64,000 bases of DNA from Comamonas serinivorans. GTDB taxonomy: Bacteria; Pseudomonadota; Gammaproteobacteria; Burkholderiales; Burkholderiaceae_C. Location: the NCBI RefSeq assembly GCF_002158865.1, contig NZ_CP021455.1:3224001-3288000 (forward strand). Reading direction: 5' to 3'. The notes under the pieces are model-generated. The model did not search any database. It worked only from the letters and a program-made list of their open reading frames with translations, and was not told the DNA's origin. The position numbers were made by a program, and so were the translations under genes. This document shows positions 41,451-51,538 of the stretch, one piece after another (position 1 is the stretch's first letter; each line of letters begins with the position of its first letter).

Positions 41451-42707
41451 TCACATGTGGTCGATCATGACCTGGCCAAAGCCCGAGCACGACACCTGGG
41501 TCGCACCGTCCATCAGGCGGGCGAAGTCATAGGTGACCTTCTTGCTCTTGATGGACTTGCCCATCGAGCTGATGATCAGGTCGGCCGCTTCGGTCCAGCC
41601 CATGTGACGCAGCATCATTTCGGCCGACAGGATTTCGGAACCGGGGTTCACGTAGTCCTTGCCAGCGTACTTGGGTGCCGTGCCGTGGGTGGCTTCGAAC
41701 ATGGCGACGGTGTCGCTCAGGTTGGCGCCCGGGGCGATGCCGATGCCGCCCACTTGCGCGGCCAGGGCGTCGGAGATGTAGTCACCGTTGAGGTTCAGCG
41801 TGGCGATCACGCTGTACTCGGCCGGACGCAGCAGGATCTGTTGCAGGAAGGCGTCGGCGATCGAATCCTTGATCACGATGTCCTTGCCGGTCTTGGGGTT
41901 CTTGACGTTGAGCCACGGGCCGCCGTCGATCTCCACGCCGCCGAACTCGTTCTTGGCCAGGTCGTAGGCCCAATCACGGAAGCCACCTTCGGTGAACTTC
42001 ATGATGTTGCCCTTGTGCACGATGGTGACCGAAGGCTTGTCGTTGTCGATGGCGTACTGGATGGCCTTGCGCACCAGGCGCTCGGTGCCTTCCTTGGAGA
42101 CCGGCTTCACGCCGATGCCCGAGGTTTCGGGGAAGCGGATCTTCTTCACGCCGAACTCATCTTGCAGGATCTTGATGAGCTTCTTGGCCTTGTCGGACTG
42201 GGCTTCGAACTCGATGCCAGCGTAGATGTCTTCCGAGTTCTCGCGGAAGATGACCATGTTGGTCTTCTGCGGCTCCTTGACGGGCGACGGCACGCCGTCG
42301 AAGTACTGCACGGGGCGCAGGCAGACGTACAGGTCCAGCTCTTGACGCAGGGCCACGTTCAGCGAACGGATGCCACCGCCCACGGGCGTGGTCAGCGGGC
42401 CCTTGATGGACACCACGTAGTCCTTGACGGCGGCCAGGGTTTCTTCGGGCAGCCACACGTCGGGGCCGTAGACCTTGGTCGACTTCTCGCCAGCGTAGAC
42501 CTCCATCCAGTGGATCTTGCGCTTGCCGCCGTAGGCCTTGGCCACGGCAGCGTCCACCACCTTGAGCATCACCGGCGTGATGTCACCACCCGTGCCGTCG
42601 CCTTCGATGAAGGGGATGACGGGCTGGTCGGGCACGTTCAGCGAGTTGTCGGCGTTGACGGTGATTTTTTGCCCTTCGGCAGGCACTTTGATGTGCTGGT
42701 ACGACAT
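41451..42707 (-). CDS. icd: Isocitrate dehydrogenase (NADP+)
   Basis: 418 residues from ATG 42707 ([17 protein letters not shown]), equal in length to the E. coli enzyme. It oxidises isocitrate to 2-oxoglutarate in the TCA cycle. Signatures: [12 protein letters not shown], the substrate serine loop [28 protein letters not shown], the metal/substrate [17 protein letters not shown], and the NADP region [11 protein letters not shown]. It stands alone, between an intrinsic terminator and a 360-bp upstream gap. Confidence 0.98.
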   Translation of the reverse strand: MSYQHIKVPAEGQKITVNADNSLNVPDQPVIPFIEGDGTGGDITPVMLKVVDAAVAKAYGGKRKIHWMEVYAGEKSTKVYGPDVWLPEETLAAVKDYVVSIKGPLTTPVGGGIRSLNVALRQELDLYVCLRPVQYFDGVPSPVKEPQKTNMVIFRENSEDIYAGIEFEAQSDKAKKLIKILQDEFGVKKIRFPETSGIGVKPVSKEGTERLVRKAIQYAIDNDKPSVTIVHKGNIMKFTEGGFRDWAYDLAKNEFGGVEIDGGPWLNVKNPKTGKDIVIKDSIADAFLQQILLRPAEYSVIATLNLNGDYISDALAAQVGGIGIAPGANLSDTVAMFEATHGTAPKYAGKDYVNPGSEILSAEMMLRHMGWTEAADLIISSMGKSIKSKKVTYDFARLMDGATQVSCSGFGQVMIDHM

Positions 42708-43066
42708 GTGTAAGGGTCTCCAAAAGAGGGGGATTGAGCGCAGTGCGCCAGGGCGCAAAACCTGCCCATTTTACTGAGAAAAAATGCCCTTTCCGGCACG
42801 GCAGGCCTTGTCAGCGCTGAAACGGCGGGGATGCACCCGTGCGCCGGTTCAAGCCGCCGGAAGCCGGACGCCAGGGGTGCGCACACCCTGCGCGCGCCGA
42901 CCTCGGGCGCCTGGCCTGCCAGGTGCGCTGGCCGAGTCACCCCACAGTGCGCACCGCCTGCGCAGGCCGGGACCGACACGTGTCGAAGACAACTCGCTGA
43001 CCGCCTTCATCGCGACCTGCGACAGAAAGCCTTGGCGCGTGGCGCGACAGTCGCACCCTTCCTGTC
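42708..43066. other. Intergenic region upstream of icd
   Basis: About 360 bp between the GST stop and icd start. It contains an AT-richer stretch at 42768-42785 but no convincing gene, and no repeat copy. The icd promoter should be here. Confidence 0.5.
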
Positions 43067-43711
43067 TCAGACGTGGGCCACCAGCTCGGCGGCGTCGAGC
43101 TGGGCCTGGGCCTGCTGCACCGATGCGCGGCCCAGCATGCGCGCATGGTGCGCCGCGATGCGCGGGAACTCGGCCATGTCCACGCCATCGCCGGCCAGCC
43201 AGCCCGTCATGGTGAACAGGTAGCCATCGGCAACGCTGAAGCCCTCCTTCATCACCCAGTCGCCCTGCAGGTGGTTGGCCTCGATGAAGGCGCAGCTGTC
43301 GCGCATGTTCTGCGGCACCTTGGCCTGCATGGCGCGCTGGGCGGCTTCGTCGTCGGCCCAGCGCACGGCGCGCGGCCGGTGGGCGTGCGAGACGTGCATG
43401 GTCGAGGCCAGGTAGGCGTTGAAGGCCTGCAGCTGGGCGAAGGCGAACGGGTCACGCGGCGCCAGCCCGGCCTGTGGAAACGCCTGCGCCACGTAGGCCA
43501 GCAAGGCCACGGTTTCGGTCAGCACGCCGTGGGGCGTGCGCAGCGCCGGCACACGGCCCTTGGGGTTGAGGGCGAGGTAGCGCGCATCGCGCTGGGCCTG
43601 CTGGGCAAAGTCCAGCAGCACCAGCTCGAAATCGGCCTGCGCCTCGATCAATGCAATGTGGGTGGCGAGCGCGCAGGTGCCACGCGCCGAGTAGAGTGTC
43701 AAATCAGCCAT
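43067..43711 (-). CDS. Glutathione S-transferase family protein
   Basis: 214 residues. The N-terminal thioredoxin-like half (LTLYSARGTCALATHIALIEA, then NPKGRVPALRTPHGVLTETVALLAYV) contains the glutathione-binding TE-x-VAL element, and the C-terminal half is all helical (residues ~85-205). The short SARGTCA start, with Cys near residue 13, resembles beta-class bacterial GSTs. Its substrate is unknown. It lies upstream of icd on the same strand. Confidence 0.92.
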   Translation of the reverse strand: MADLTLYSARGTCALATHIALIEAQADFELVLLDFAQQAQRDARYLALNPKGRVPALRTPHGVLTETVALLAYVAQAFPQAGLAPRDPFAFAQLQAFNAYLASTMHVSHAHRPRAVRWADDEAAQRAMQAKVPQNMRDSCAFIEANHLQGDWVMKEGFSVADGYLFTMTGWLAGDGVDMAEFPRIAAHHARMLGRASVQQAQAQLDAAELVAHV

Positions 43712-43729
43712 GTGTGAAGTCCTTGCGGC

Positions 43730-43777
43730 AGTATCAGTCCATCGCCGTTATCCATAAGACGGCAACAAGCCGATACT
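43730..43777. repeat. 48-bp palindromic repeat, copy 17 (touches a stop codon)
   Basis: Ends AGTATC and GATACT: the sixth pair is C-G where most copies have G-C, so pairing is kept. Inner arms CCGTT and GACGG. Its last base is part of the rlmD stop codon. Confidence 0.9.
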
Positions 43778-45375
43778 CAGTCAGTTTTAATGCGTTCGAA
43801 CACCGCCATGCTTTCCACGTGGGCGGTGTGGGGGAACATGTTGACCACGCCGGCCGCCGTGCAGCGGTAGCCCGCGCGGTGCACCAGCAGGCCGGCATCG
43901 CGCGCCAGCGTGGCCGGGTTGCAGCTCACGTAGACGATGCGGCGGGGCGGCTGCCAGCCTTGCGCGGCCTGGGCCAGGCGGTGCAGCTCGGCTTGCTCGT
44001 CGGCATCGGCGTCCACGGCCTCGCCGCGTGCCAGCCGCTGCGCCTGGTGCAGGTCGGCCAGGGCCTTGGCCAGGGCGAACGCCCCTTCGCGCGGGGGGTC
44101 GACCAGCCATTTGCCGGCCACGCCATCGGCCACGATGCGCTCGCCCGTCATCTCGAACAGATTGCGCGCCAAGAACCCGGTGGGCGCCAGCGCGCCCAGC
44201 CCCTGCGTGTCGCGCGCGGCGCTGTTGTGCGCCCAGTTGGCCTTGGCGCGCTCGACCAGCGCATCGCTGCCCTCGATGCCCAGCACCTCGCGGCCCTGCG
44301 TCGCCAGCGGCAGCGTGAAATTGCCCAGGCCGCAGAACCAGTCGATGACGCGTTCGTCGCGCTGCACGTCCAGCAGGCGCAGCGCGCGGCCCACCAGCAC
44401 CTGGTTGATGAAGGGGTTGACCTGGGTGAAGTCCGTGGGCTTGAACGGCATGCGGATGCCGAATTCGGGCAGCGCGTAGCTCAGCGGCTGCGCAGCGGCG
44501 GCGGCCTCGTCCATGGGATGCACAGTGTTCGGCCCCTTGGGCTGCAGCCACCATTGCACGCCGTGCTCGGCGGCAAACGCGCGCAGGCGTTCCTGGTCAG
44601 CGGGCGACAGCGGCTCGAGGTGCCGCAGCACCAGCACCGTCACCTCGTCGCCGCAGGCCAGCTCGATCTGCGGGCAGGTCTCGCGCGCCTCCATGCCGAA
44701 GATCAGCGCGCGCAGCGGCAGCAGCAAGGCGCTGACGTGGGGCGGCAGCACCTTGCACGTGCGGATGTCGGCCACGTAGCGGCTTTTGCGTTCGTGAAAG
44801 CCGATCAGCACCTCGCCCTTTTTGTGCACGTGGCGCACGGACAGGCGGGCGCGGAAGCGGTAGCCCCAGGTCGGCCCCTGAATCGGTGCGAGCACGCGCT
44901 CTGCCTTGACCTTGCCCAGGTGCCACAGGTTGTCTTCGAGCACCCGCTGCTTCACGGCCACCTGCGCCCGCGCTTCGAGGTGCTGCACCTTGCAGCCGCC
45001 GCAGGCGCCGGCGTGCAGGCCGGCATGCGGGCAGCCCGGCGTCACGCGCTGGGCCGACTCGCGGTACACGGTGGTCACCGTGCCGGCTTCCCAGGCGTTT
45101 TTCTTGCGGTGGATGTTGGCCTCCACCCACTCGGTGATCAGCGCGCCGTCGACGAAGGCCACCTTGCCATCGGGCTTGCGCGCGATGCCCTTGCCCTCGA
45201 TGTCGAGCGAGGCGATGTACAGCGCGGACTCGGGCACATTGGCCGGGCGCGGGGGCAGGTCGACCGGCAGCGTGGGCGCATCGGCCGTCTGCTCGGTCGA
45301 CAAAGGGGCTGAAGCCGCCGCATCGGGGGCGGACCGGGACGCGCTCTCGGGCGCGGACGTCATCGTGGCACTCAT
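43777..45375 (-). CDS. rlmD: 23S rRNA (uracil(1939)-C(5))-methyltransferase
   Basis: 532 residues from ATG 45375. An N-terminal TRAM-like RNA-binding region ([20 protein letters not shown]) is followed by the iron-sulfur cysteines ([18 protein letters not shown]), then the RUMT-type SAM domain ([16 protein letters not shown]). The catalytic cysteine lies in [12 protein letters not shown]. It methylates U1939 of 23S rRNA. The N-terminal 50 residues are Ala/Ser/Pro-rich and not conserved. The stop abuts repeat copy 17. Confidence 0.94.
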   Translation of the reverse strand: MSATMTSAPESASRSAPDAAASAPLSTEQTADAPTLPVDLPPRPANVPESALYIASLDIEGKGIARKPDGKVAFVDGALITEWVEANIHRKKNAWEAGTVTTVYRESAQRVTPGCPHAGLHAGACGGCKVQHLEARAQVAVKQRVLEDNLWHLGKVKAERVLAPIQGPTWGYRFRARLSVRHVHKKGEVLIGFHERKSRYVADIRTCKVLPPHVSALLLPLRALIFGMEARETCPQIELACGDEVTVLVLRHLEPLSPADQERLRAFAAEHGVQWWLQPKGPNTVHPMDEAAAAAQPLSYALPEFGIRMPFKPTDFTQVNPFINQVLVGRALRLLDVQRDERVIDWFCGLGNFTLPLATQGREVLGIEGSDALVERAKANWAHNSAARDTQGLGALAPTGFLARNLFEMTGERIVADGVAGKWLVDPPREGAFALAKALADLHQAQRLARGEAVDADADEQAELHRLAQAAQGWQPPRRIVYVSCNPATLARDAGLLVHRAGYRCTAAGVVNMFPHTAHVESMAVFERIKTD

Positions 45376-45514
45376 GCCCCGATTGTCGCAGCGGCGAGGC
45401 CGGCGAAGCGTGCCGCCCTTGCCGCAGGCCCCGGCGCGGCGGGGGCGCACCCCAGCCGGGCCGCGGGCACCGCGACGGGCAAAGGCTGGTCGTCACGCCT
45501 TCACGCTTCTGAGC

Positions 45515-45562
45515 AGTATTCGTTCATTCTCGTTCACATATAAACGGCCATGCATCCATACT
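45515..45562. repeat. 48-bp palindromic intergenic repeat, copy 18
   Basis: Ends AGTATT and CATACT, inner arms TCGTT and AACGG. It lies 17 bp beyond the hemN stop and 140 bp upstream of rlmD. Confidence 0.85.
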
Positions 45563-45579
45563 GCATCACACCACAGCCA

Positions 45580-46986
45580 TCAAATGATGCGCGAGAAGCG
45601 CGCGCGGTCGAGATCGGTCTGCAGGTGCTTGTCGAACACCATGGCGATGGCCCGCACGAAGTACCAGCCCAGCGGGGTCACGCGCAGGGCGCGGGCATCC
45701 AGCGTCACCAGTCCCTCGGCCACCAGCGGCTGCAGCCGCCTCAGTTCGGCGTCGAAATGGCTGGCAAAGCGCACGCCGTGGCTGGTCTCCAGCGCCTCGA
45801 TGTCCAGCTCGCCCTGGCACATCACGGCCATGATGACGGCGCGGCGCAGCAGGTCTTCGCGCGTCAGCGCCAGGCCGCGCACCACGGGCAGGTGCCCGCG
45901 GGCGATGGCGTCGGCGTACGCCTCCAGCGTCTTGGCGTTCTGGCTGTAGGTGGCCCCCACGCGGCCGATGGCCGACACCCCCAGCGCAATGAGGTCCGAA
46001 TCGGGCTGGGTGCTGTAGCCCTGGAAGTTGCGCTGCATGCGGCCCTGGCGCTTGGCCACAGCCAGTGCGTCGCCGGGCAGCGCGAAGTGGTCCATGCCGA
46101 CGTGCTCGTAGCCCAGCTCGCCCAGCTGCGCGATGGCGTTGGCCAGCATCTGCAGCTTGTCGGCCGGCGACGGCAGGTCGCCATCGGCAATGCGGCGCTG
46201 CGGCTTGAAGCGCTGCGGCAGGTGGGCGTAGGCATACAGCGCCACGCGGTCGGGCCGCATCTGCCCCAGCTGTTCCAGCGTGCGCGCGAACGAAGCCGGC
46301 GTTTGCTTGGGCAGGCCGTAGATCAAGTCGGCGTTGATGGCGTCGAAGCCCAGCTCGCGCGCGTCGGCGGTCAAGGCCAGCACCTGCTCGGCCGGCTGCA
46401 CGCGGTGCACGGCCTGCTGCACCGCGGGGTCGAAGTCCTGCACGCCAAAGCTCAGGCGGTTGAAGCCCAGCTGCGCCAGGTGCGCGAGCCGCTCGCGCGT
46501 CACCGTGCGGGGGTCGATCTCGATCGCGTACTCGCCGCCGGGCACCAGCTCGAAGTGGGTCTTGAGCGCATCCATGAGCTCGGCCAGCTCGGCGTCGCTC
46601 AGGAACGTGGGCGTGCCGCCCCCCAGGTGCAGCTGGCTCACGCGCGGGCGCACCGGCCCGGCGGCGTCCGCCAGGTGGCGCACGTGCAGGGCCAGCTCCG
46701 CCTTGAGCAACTGCAGGTACTCGGCCCCGCGCGACTTGTGCCGCGTGACGATTTTGTTGCAGGCGCAGTAGTGGCACAGCTGCTCGCAGTACGGAATGTG
46801 CACGTAGACCGACAGCGGCCGGACCGCGCGCGGCCCGGCACGGCGCGCCAGGCGCAGGGCCGCCACGTAGTCGGCTTCGCCGAAGGCGTCCACGAAACGG
46901 TCCGCCGTGGGGTAGGACGTGTAGCGCGGCCCGGACACATCGTGGCGGCGCAACAGGTCGGGCGTGGGCATCGGAGCGGCTGGCAT
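45580..46986 (-). CDS. hemN: Oxygen-independent coproporphyrinogen III oxidase
   Basis: 468 residues from ATG 46986. A radical SAM enzyme: CEQLCHYCAC holds the C-x3-C-x2-C cluster motif, preceded by PLSVYVHIPY. Other HemN signatures are QLHLGGGTPTFL, EIDPRTVTRERL and MDHFALPGDALAVA. It makes protoporphyrinogen IX without oxygen for anaerobic haem synthesis. A probable FNR site lies 35-48 bp upstream of the ATG, with fnr divergent beyond it. An ATG five codons in (46971) is an alternative start; neither has a clear ribosome binding site. Confidence 0.96.
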   Translation of the reverse strand: MPAAPMPTPDLLRRHDVSGPRYTSYPTADRFVDAFGEADYVAALRLARRAGPRAVRPLSVYVHIPYCEQLCHYCACNKIVTRHKSRGAEYLQLLKAELALHVRHLADAAGPVRPRVSQLHLGGGTPTFLSDAELAELMDALKTHFELVPGGEYAIEIDPRTVTRERLAHLAQLGFNRLSFGVQDFDPAVQQAVHRVQPAEQVLALTADARELGFDAINADLIYGLPKQTPASFARTLEQLGQMRPDRVALYAYAHLPQRFKPQRRIADGDLPSPADKLQMLANAIAQLGELGYEHVGMDHFALPGDALAVAKRQGRMQRNFQGYSTQPDSDLIALGVSAIGRVGATYSQNAKTLEAYADAIARGHLPVVRGLALTREDLLRRAVIMAVMCQGELDIEALETSHGVRFASHFDAELRRLQPLVAEGLVTLDARALRVTPLGWYFVRAIAMVFDKHLQTDLDRARFSRII

Positions 46987-47020
46987 GGTCACACTGTCGC
47001 GCAGCCGATGAGCGTGCGGT

Positions 47021-47034
47021 TTGACCCAGGTCAA
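47021..47034. promoter_or_regulatory. Probable FNR-type binding site
   Basis: TTGACCCAGGTCAA is a perfect dyad of the form TTGAC-N4-GTCAA, differing from the FNR consensus TTGAT-N4-ATCAA by one symmetrical change. It lies between the divergent hemN and fnr genes. Its centre is 41.5 bp from the hemN ATG, the distance activators usually keep from a transcription start. Confidence 0.65.
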
Positions 47035-47135
47035 ACCGGCCGCAATGAAGGCCCCCGCCCCGCGGCGGGCTGGGTCAAAATGACCTGCACCTACACCCCC
47101 CGGAAGTCAGCCCTCTGACTTACACTGAATCGGCC

Positions 47136-47852
47136 ATGACCCTTCCCGCCACCCACGTCGCCTGCTCCAACTGCAACCTGCGCGACCTGTGCCTGCCCGT
47201 GGACCTGAGCCCGGAGGAGATGTCGCGGCTGGATGCGCTGGTGACGACCCGGCGCAAGGTGCTGCGGGGCGGCCACCTGTTCTCGAGCGGCGACCCCTTC
47301 AGCTCGCTGTTCGCCGTGCGCACGGGGTTTTTCAAGACCGCCGTCACCACGCCCGACGGCCGCGATCAGGTGACGGGGTTTCAGATGGCGGGCGAAATCA
47401 TCGGCCTGGACGGCCTGGCCCAAGGCCACTACTCGTGCGACGCCATCGCACTCGAAGACTCCGAGGTCTGCCTGATGCCGTTCGAGCGCGTGGAGGAGTT
47501 CTCGCGCGCCATCCCCGCCCTGCAGCAACACGTGCACCGCGTGATGAGCCGCGAGATCGTGCGCGAACACGGCGTCATGATGCTGCTGGGCAGCATGCGC
47601 GCCGAAGAGCGCCTGGCCACCTTCCTGCTCAACCTGGTGCAGCGCCTGCACGCGCGGGGCTTCTCGCAGTCCGAGCTGGTGCTGCGCATGACGCGCGAGG
47701 AAATCGGCAGCTACCTGGGCATGAAGCTCGAAACCGTGAGCCGCACCTTTTCCAAGTTCGCCGAAGCGGGCGTGGTCGAGGTCAAGCAACGCCACGTGCG
47801 CATCCTGAACACCGATGCGCTGGAGCGCATGACCCAGGCCATCACCCAGTGA
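47136..47852 (+). CDS. fnr: FNR-type oxygen-sensing transcriptional regulator
   Basis: 238 residues. The N-terminal cysteines CSNCNLRDLC (10, 13, 19) with Cys101 (YSCDA) match the four ligands of the FNR [4Fe-4S] cluster. A cyclic-nucleotide-like beta-roll and long dimer helix follow, then a C-terminal helix-turn-helix (TREEIGSYLGMKLETVSRTF). FNR dimerises without oxygen and switches on anaerobic genes. Its neighbour hemN is a classic target, and the shared intergenic site suggests that it controls hemN and itself. Confidence 0.94.
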   Translation: MTLPATHVACSNCNLRDLCLPVDLSPEEMSRLDALVTTRRKVLRGGHLFSSGDPFSSLFAVRTGFFKTAVTTPDGRDQVTGFQMAGEIIGLDGLAQGHYSCDAIALEDSEVCLMPFERVEEFSRAIPALQQHVHRVMSREIVREHGVMMLLGSMRAEERLATFLLNLVQRLHARGFSQSELVLRMTREEIGSYLGMKLETVSRTFSKFAEAGVVEVKQRHVRILNTDALERMTQAITQ

Positions 47853-47984
47853 CGATGGCGGGTACGCCGGGGGCCACGGCCGTGTTCACGCCGGGGCGAC
47901 CGCAGGCAGCTGGCATACTCTTGCACCTTCCAGCCTGAGCGGGTTTGTCTCGCACAGGCTGTTCCCCGAACAACCCGCAACGGG

Positions 47985-48032
47985 AGTATGGGCAGATCGG
48001 CGTTTAAGCATGAACGGGCATCAGCGCATACC
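47985..48032. repeat. 48-bp palindromic intergenic repeat, copy 19
   Basis: Ends AGTATG and CATACC, inner arms GCGTT and AACGG. It lies 132 bp after the fnr stop and about 50 bp upstream of gmk, in a tandem gap. Confidence 0.85.
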
Positions 48033-48083
48033 CCAACCAACGCTGTGTAATCCGGCCCCGGTGCCGGCCTGGCGATCGCGCCC

Positions 48084-48707
48084 ATGAAAAACTACCCCGG
48101 CAACCTGTACGTCGTCTCGGCCCCCAGTGGCGCGGGCAAATCGAGCCTGGTCAAGGCACTGATGGAAGTCGACCGCGGCATCAAACCCTCGGTGTCGCAC
48201 ACCACGCGCGCGCCACGCGGCCAGGAAAAGCACGGCCGCGAGTATTACTTCATCTCCGAGGCCGAATTCGACCGCATGGAAGGCCGCCAGGCCTTCTTGG
48301 AATACGCGGAAGTGCATGGCAACCGCTACGGCACCTCGCGCGAGGGCATCGAACGGTGCATGAACGAGGGTGACGACGTGATCCTGGAGATCGACTTCCA
48401 GGGCGCCCTGCAGGTGCGCAAGCAGTTCGACAACGCCAACCTGATCTTCATCCTGCCGCCCAGCTGGGACGAATTGCGCGCCCGCCTGATGCGCCGCGGC
48501 GAGGATTCCCCCGAGGTGATCGAGAAGCGCCTGGCCAATGCCCGCCAGGAAATGGCCCAGGCCAACCGGTTCGACTTCGTTATAATCAATGAGTTATTCG
48601 AGCGGGCCCTGTTTGACCTCAAGGCCATCGTTCACGCGCAGCGGCTGCGCTACGCCGCACAGCGTCAAGCCCGCGAGGACGTGTTTGCCGGACTGGACAT
48701 TCCCTGA
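48084..48707 (+). CDS. gmk: Guanylate kinase
   Basis: 207 residues. The P-loop ([17 protein letters not shown]) is followed by the GMP-binding [19 protein letters not shown] and the lid region. It phosphorylates GMP/dGMP with ATP in nucleotide synthesis. It begins the gmk-rpoZ-spoT set, the usual proteobacterial order, with rpoZ 71 bp downstream. Confidence 0.97.
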   Translation: MKNYPGNLYVVSAPSGAGKSSLVKALMEVDRGIKPSVSHTTRAPRGQEKHGREYYFISEAEFDRMEGRQAFLEYAEVHGNRYGTSREGIERCMNEGDDVILEIDFQGALQVRKQFDNANLIFILPPSWDELRARLMRRGEDSPEVIEKRLANARQEMAQANRFDFVIINELFERALFDLKAIVHAQRLRYAAQRQAREDVFAGLDIP

Positions 48708-48778
48708 GTGCCCGGCTTCGAGCGCCCTGCCAAACCGCCTCATCTCGACTCCTCAAGTCCTTCCAAGCAAAGCACACC

Positions 48779-48979
48779 ATGGCCCGCATCACCGTTGAAG
48801 ACTGCCTCGACAAGATCCCCAACCGCTTTCAGCTGGTGCTCAGCGCCACCTACCGCGCCCGCATGTTGAGCCAGGGTCACACGCCCCGCCTCGAGAGCCA
48901 CAACAAGCCCGTGGTGACCGCCCTGCGCGAAATCGCGGCCGGCAAGGTCGGCGTCGAAATGCTCAAGAAAGTCCCCTGA
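48779..48979 (+). CDS. rpoZ: DNA-directed RNA polymerase omega subunit
   Basis: 66 residues, with the omega signature [17 protein letters not shown] and later [16 protein letters not shown]. Omega helps assemble RNA polymerase and forms part of a ppGpp site in E. coli. It lies between gmk and the ppGpp synthetase/hydrolase gene. An intrinsic terminator 24 bp after the stop separates it, at least partly, from spoT. Confidence 0.97.
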   Translation: MARITVEDCLDKIPNRFQLVLSATYRARMLSQGHTPRLESHNKPVVTALREIAAGKVGVEMLKKVP

Positions 48980-49002
48980 GCAACACTGCGGCGTTCTCGC
49001 CA

Positions 49003-49029
49003 CAAAAGCACCTGTTGAAGGTGCTTTTT
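49003..49029 (+). terminator. Intrinsic terminator after rpoZ
   Basis: Stem AAAGCACCT / AGGTGCTTT with a five-base loop and a T-run. The spoT start is only 50 bp further, so spoT transcription probably needs read-through or a promoter within this short gap. Confidence 0.88.
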
Positions 49030-49079
49030 TGTTGCCTGCACCTACGATGCGCCTTTGTTTGGCGCGTTAAAGTCTCTGA

Positions 49080-51347
49080 ATGAGTGCCCTTTCCCCCCGT
49101 CTGACCACCCAGCCCAAGCCGGAACAAGGAACCGGTGAGCGGCAGGCTGTGGCCAACGCGGCCGCCGCCAGCTTTGCTGCACTCGTCAACAAGATCAGCT
49201 ACCTGAACGACGCCGACATCGACCTCGTGCGCCGGGCCTATCGCTTTGCCGATCAGGCCCACCTGGGGCAGTGGCGCAAGAGCGGCGAGCCTTACATCAC
49301 CCACCCCATTGCCGTCGCCAGCCAGTGCGCCGAGTGGAAGCTGGACGCCCAGGCGCTGTCGGCCGCGCTGCTGCACGACGCCATGGAGGATTGCGGCGTC
49401 ACCAAGGATGACCTCATCGAGCAGTTCGGCCCGCAGGTGGCGCACCTGGTCGACGGCTTGACCAAGCTGGACAAGGTGCAGTTCACCACGCGCGAAGAAA
49501 ACCAGGCCGAGTCTTTCCGCAAGATGCTGCTGGCCATGGCCAAGGACATCCGCGTCATCCTGATCAAACTGGCCGATCGCACGCACAACATGCGCACCAT
49601 GGGCGACATGCCGCGCAGCAAATGGCAACGCATCGCCACCGAGACGCTGGAGATCTACACGCCGCTGGCCCAGCGCCTGGGCCTGAGCCAGACCTACCGC
49701 GAGCTGCAGGACCTGTCGTTCAAGTACCTGCGCCCCTGGCGCTACAGCGTGCTGGCCAAGGCCGTGGCCAAGGCGCGCAACCGCCGCCAAGACCTGCTGG
49801 CCCAGGTGCAGCAGGCGGTCGAGGCCTCGTTCGGCCGCAGCAAGCTCATGGTGCAGGTCAGCGCGCGCGAGAAATCGCTCTACTCCATCTACCGCAAGAT
49901 GGAAGACAAACACCTCTCGTTCGCCCAACTGCACGACGTCTACGGCCTGCGCATCGTCACCCACAGCGTGGCCGACTGCTACGCCGCCATCGGCGTGCTG
50001 CACCAGACCTACAAGCCGGTGCCCGGCCGCTTCAAGGACTACATCGCCATCCCCAAGTCGAACGGTTACCAGTCGCTGCACACCACGCTGGTGGGGCCGG
50101 CCAACGTCAACATCGAGTTCCAGGTGCGCACCCAGGCCATGGACGTGGTGGCCGAAACCGGCATCGCCGCGCACTGGCTGTACAAGGCCACCCACCAGCC
50201 CCTCAACGCCGATGACGGCGGCGAACCACTGGGCGCCAGCTGGCTGGACTCGCTGATGAACATCCAGAGCGAGACCCGCGACGCCACCGAGTTCTGGGAA
50301 AACGTCAAGGGCGATCTCTTCCCCGATGCGATCTACGTGTTCTCGCCCAAGGGGCGCATCGTCTCGCTGCCGCGCGGGGCCACGGTCATCGATTACGCCT
50401 ACGCCATCCACTCGGACCTGGGCGATCACTCGGTGTCGGCGCGCATCAACGGCCAGCAGGTGCCCCTGCGCAGCGAAATCAAGAACGGCGACGTGGTCGA
50501 GATGACCACCGACGACGACGCCATGCCCAACCCGGACTGGCTCAGCTTCGTGCGCACGGGCCGCGCCCGCTCCAGCATCCGCCACCAGCTCAAGAACCTG
50601 GCGCAATCGGCCTCGGTGCGGCTGGGTGAACGGCTGCTCGCGCGGGCCATGCGCGCCGAGGGGTTTGCCGACATCCCCACCCCCGACCACCCGGCCTGGG
50701 CGGCCTTGCTGCACCTGACCGGCAACCGCGACCGCGACGAGCTGTTTGCCGACATCGGCATGGGCAAGCGCATCGCCAACCTGGTGGCCAAGCGCCTCGT
50801 CGAATCGCTGACCGCGGCCGGCGACCGACCCGATGCGCTGGTCATGTCGCGCGAACGCTTCACCGCGCACGAGGCCCCGCAGAGCACCATCACGCTCGAT
50901 GGCAGCGAAAGCTCATCGGTCAAGTACGCGAGTTGCTGCCGCCCCATTCCGGGCGACGCCATCGTGGGCTACCTGGGCCGTGGTGAGGGCCTGGTCATCC
51001 ACACCGAAGACTGCGCCGTCGCCCGCCGCCTGCGCAGCCGCGACGCCGAGCGGTTCGTGCCCGTGGTCTGGTCCGAGAAGCCCACGCGCACCTTCGATGC
51101 CGGCATCGTCGTCACCGTGGCCAACCACCGCGGCGTGCTGGCCAACGTGACCACGGCCGTGACGCAGGCCGGCGCGGACATCGAGCACCTCAGCATGACG
51201 GATGGCTCGCGCCAGGACGCCGGCGAGCTGCGCCTGGTGCTGGCCGTGGCCGACACCAGCCAGCTCGACCACGTGATGCGCCAGGTCAGCCGGCTGCCCT
51301 CGGTGCTGCGCGTGCAGCGCATCAAGCCGGCGGCCGCGGGCGACTGA
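49080..51347 (+). CDS. spoT: Bifunctional (p)ppGpp synthetase/hydrolase (Rel/Spo family)
   Basis: 755 residues with the full Rel/Spo layout: an HD hydrolase domain (EPYITHPIAVA, ALLHDAMEDCGVT, LADRTHNMRTM), the synthetase domain (YSIYRKMEDKHLSF, YGLRIV, SNGYQSLHTTL), a TGS domain (VFSPKGRIVSLPRGATVIDYAY) and a C-terminal ACT domain (FDAGIVVTVANHRGVLANVT). Because the HD motif is intact, it should both make and destroy the alarmone. Co-location with gmk and rpoZ is normal. It converges on greB. Confidence 0.97.
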   Translation: MSALSPRLTTQPKPEQGTGERQAVANAAAASFAALVNKISYLNDADIDLVRRAYRFADQAHLGQWRKSGEPYITHPIAVASQCAEWKLDAQALSAALLHDAMEDCGVTKDDLIEQFGPQVAHLVDGLTKLDKVQFTTREENQAESFRKMLLAMAKDIRVILIKLADRTHNMRTMGDMPRSKWQRIATETLEIYTPLAQRLGLSQTYRELQDLSFKYLRPWRYSVLAKAVAKARNRRQDLLAQVQQAVEASFGRSKLMVQVSAREKSLYSIYRKMEDKHLSFAQLHDVYGLRIVTHSVADCYAAIGVLHQTYKPVPGRFKDYIAIPKSNGYQSLHTTLVGPANVNIEFQVRTQAMDVVAETGIAAHWLYKATHQPLNADDGGEPLGASWLDSLMNIQSETRDATEFWENVKGDLFPDAIYVFSPKGRIVSLPRGATVIDYAYAIHSDLGDHSVSARINGQQVPLRSEIKNGDVVEMTTDDDAMPNPDWLSFVRTGRARSSIRHQLKNLAQSASVRLGERLLARAMRAEGFADIPTPDHPAWAALLHLTGNRDRDELFADIGMGKRIANLVAKRLVESLTAAGDRPDALVMSRERFTAHEAPQSTITLDGSESSSVKYASCCRPIPGDAIVGYLGRGEGLVIHTEDCAVARRLRSRDAERFVPVVWSEKPTRTFDAGIVVTVANHRGVLANVTTAVTQAGADIEHLSMTDGSRQDAGELRLVLAVADTSQLDHVMRQVSRLPSVLRVQRIKPAAAGD

Positions 51348-51538
51348 CCCTCACGCGGGCGCGCGATCTGGCGGCCGTTCGGCCGCCTCGGCGGGCCCCT
51401 TGTGGCTTCAGGTGCTGGGCCGCGGACCGATGCTTGGTCCATCCTGGGCTGACGCCAACCGTTGTCGCGCCGACCGTCAGCCGGGTCGCATCCTTGCCCA
51501 GCTGTGCAGACCTCACAGTCGACCACCAAAACTCAGGC

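Noticed and set aside
47861..47919. CATACT at 47914-47919 with GGTACG upstream
   Set aside because: The spacing is 59 bp, not 48, and there are no inner arms.
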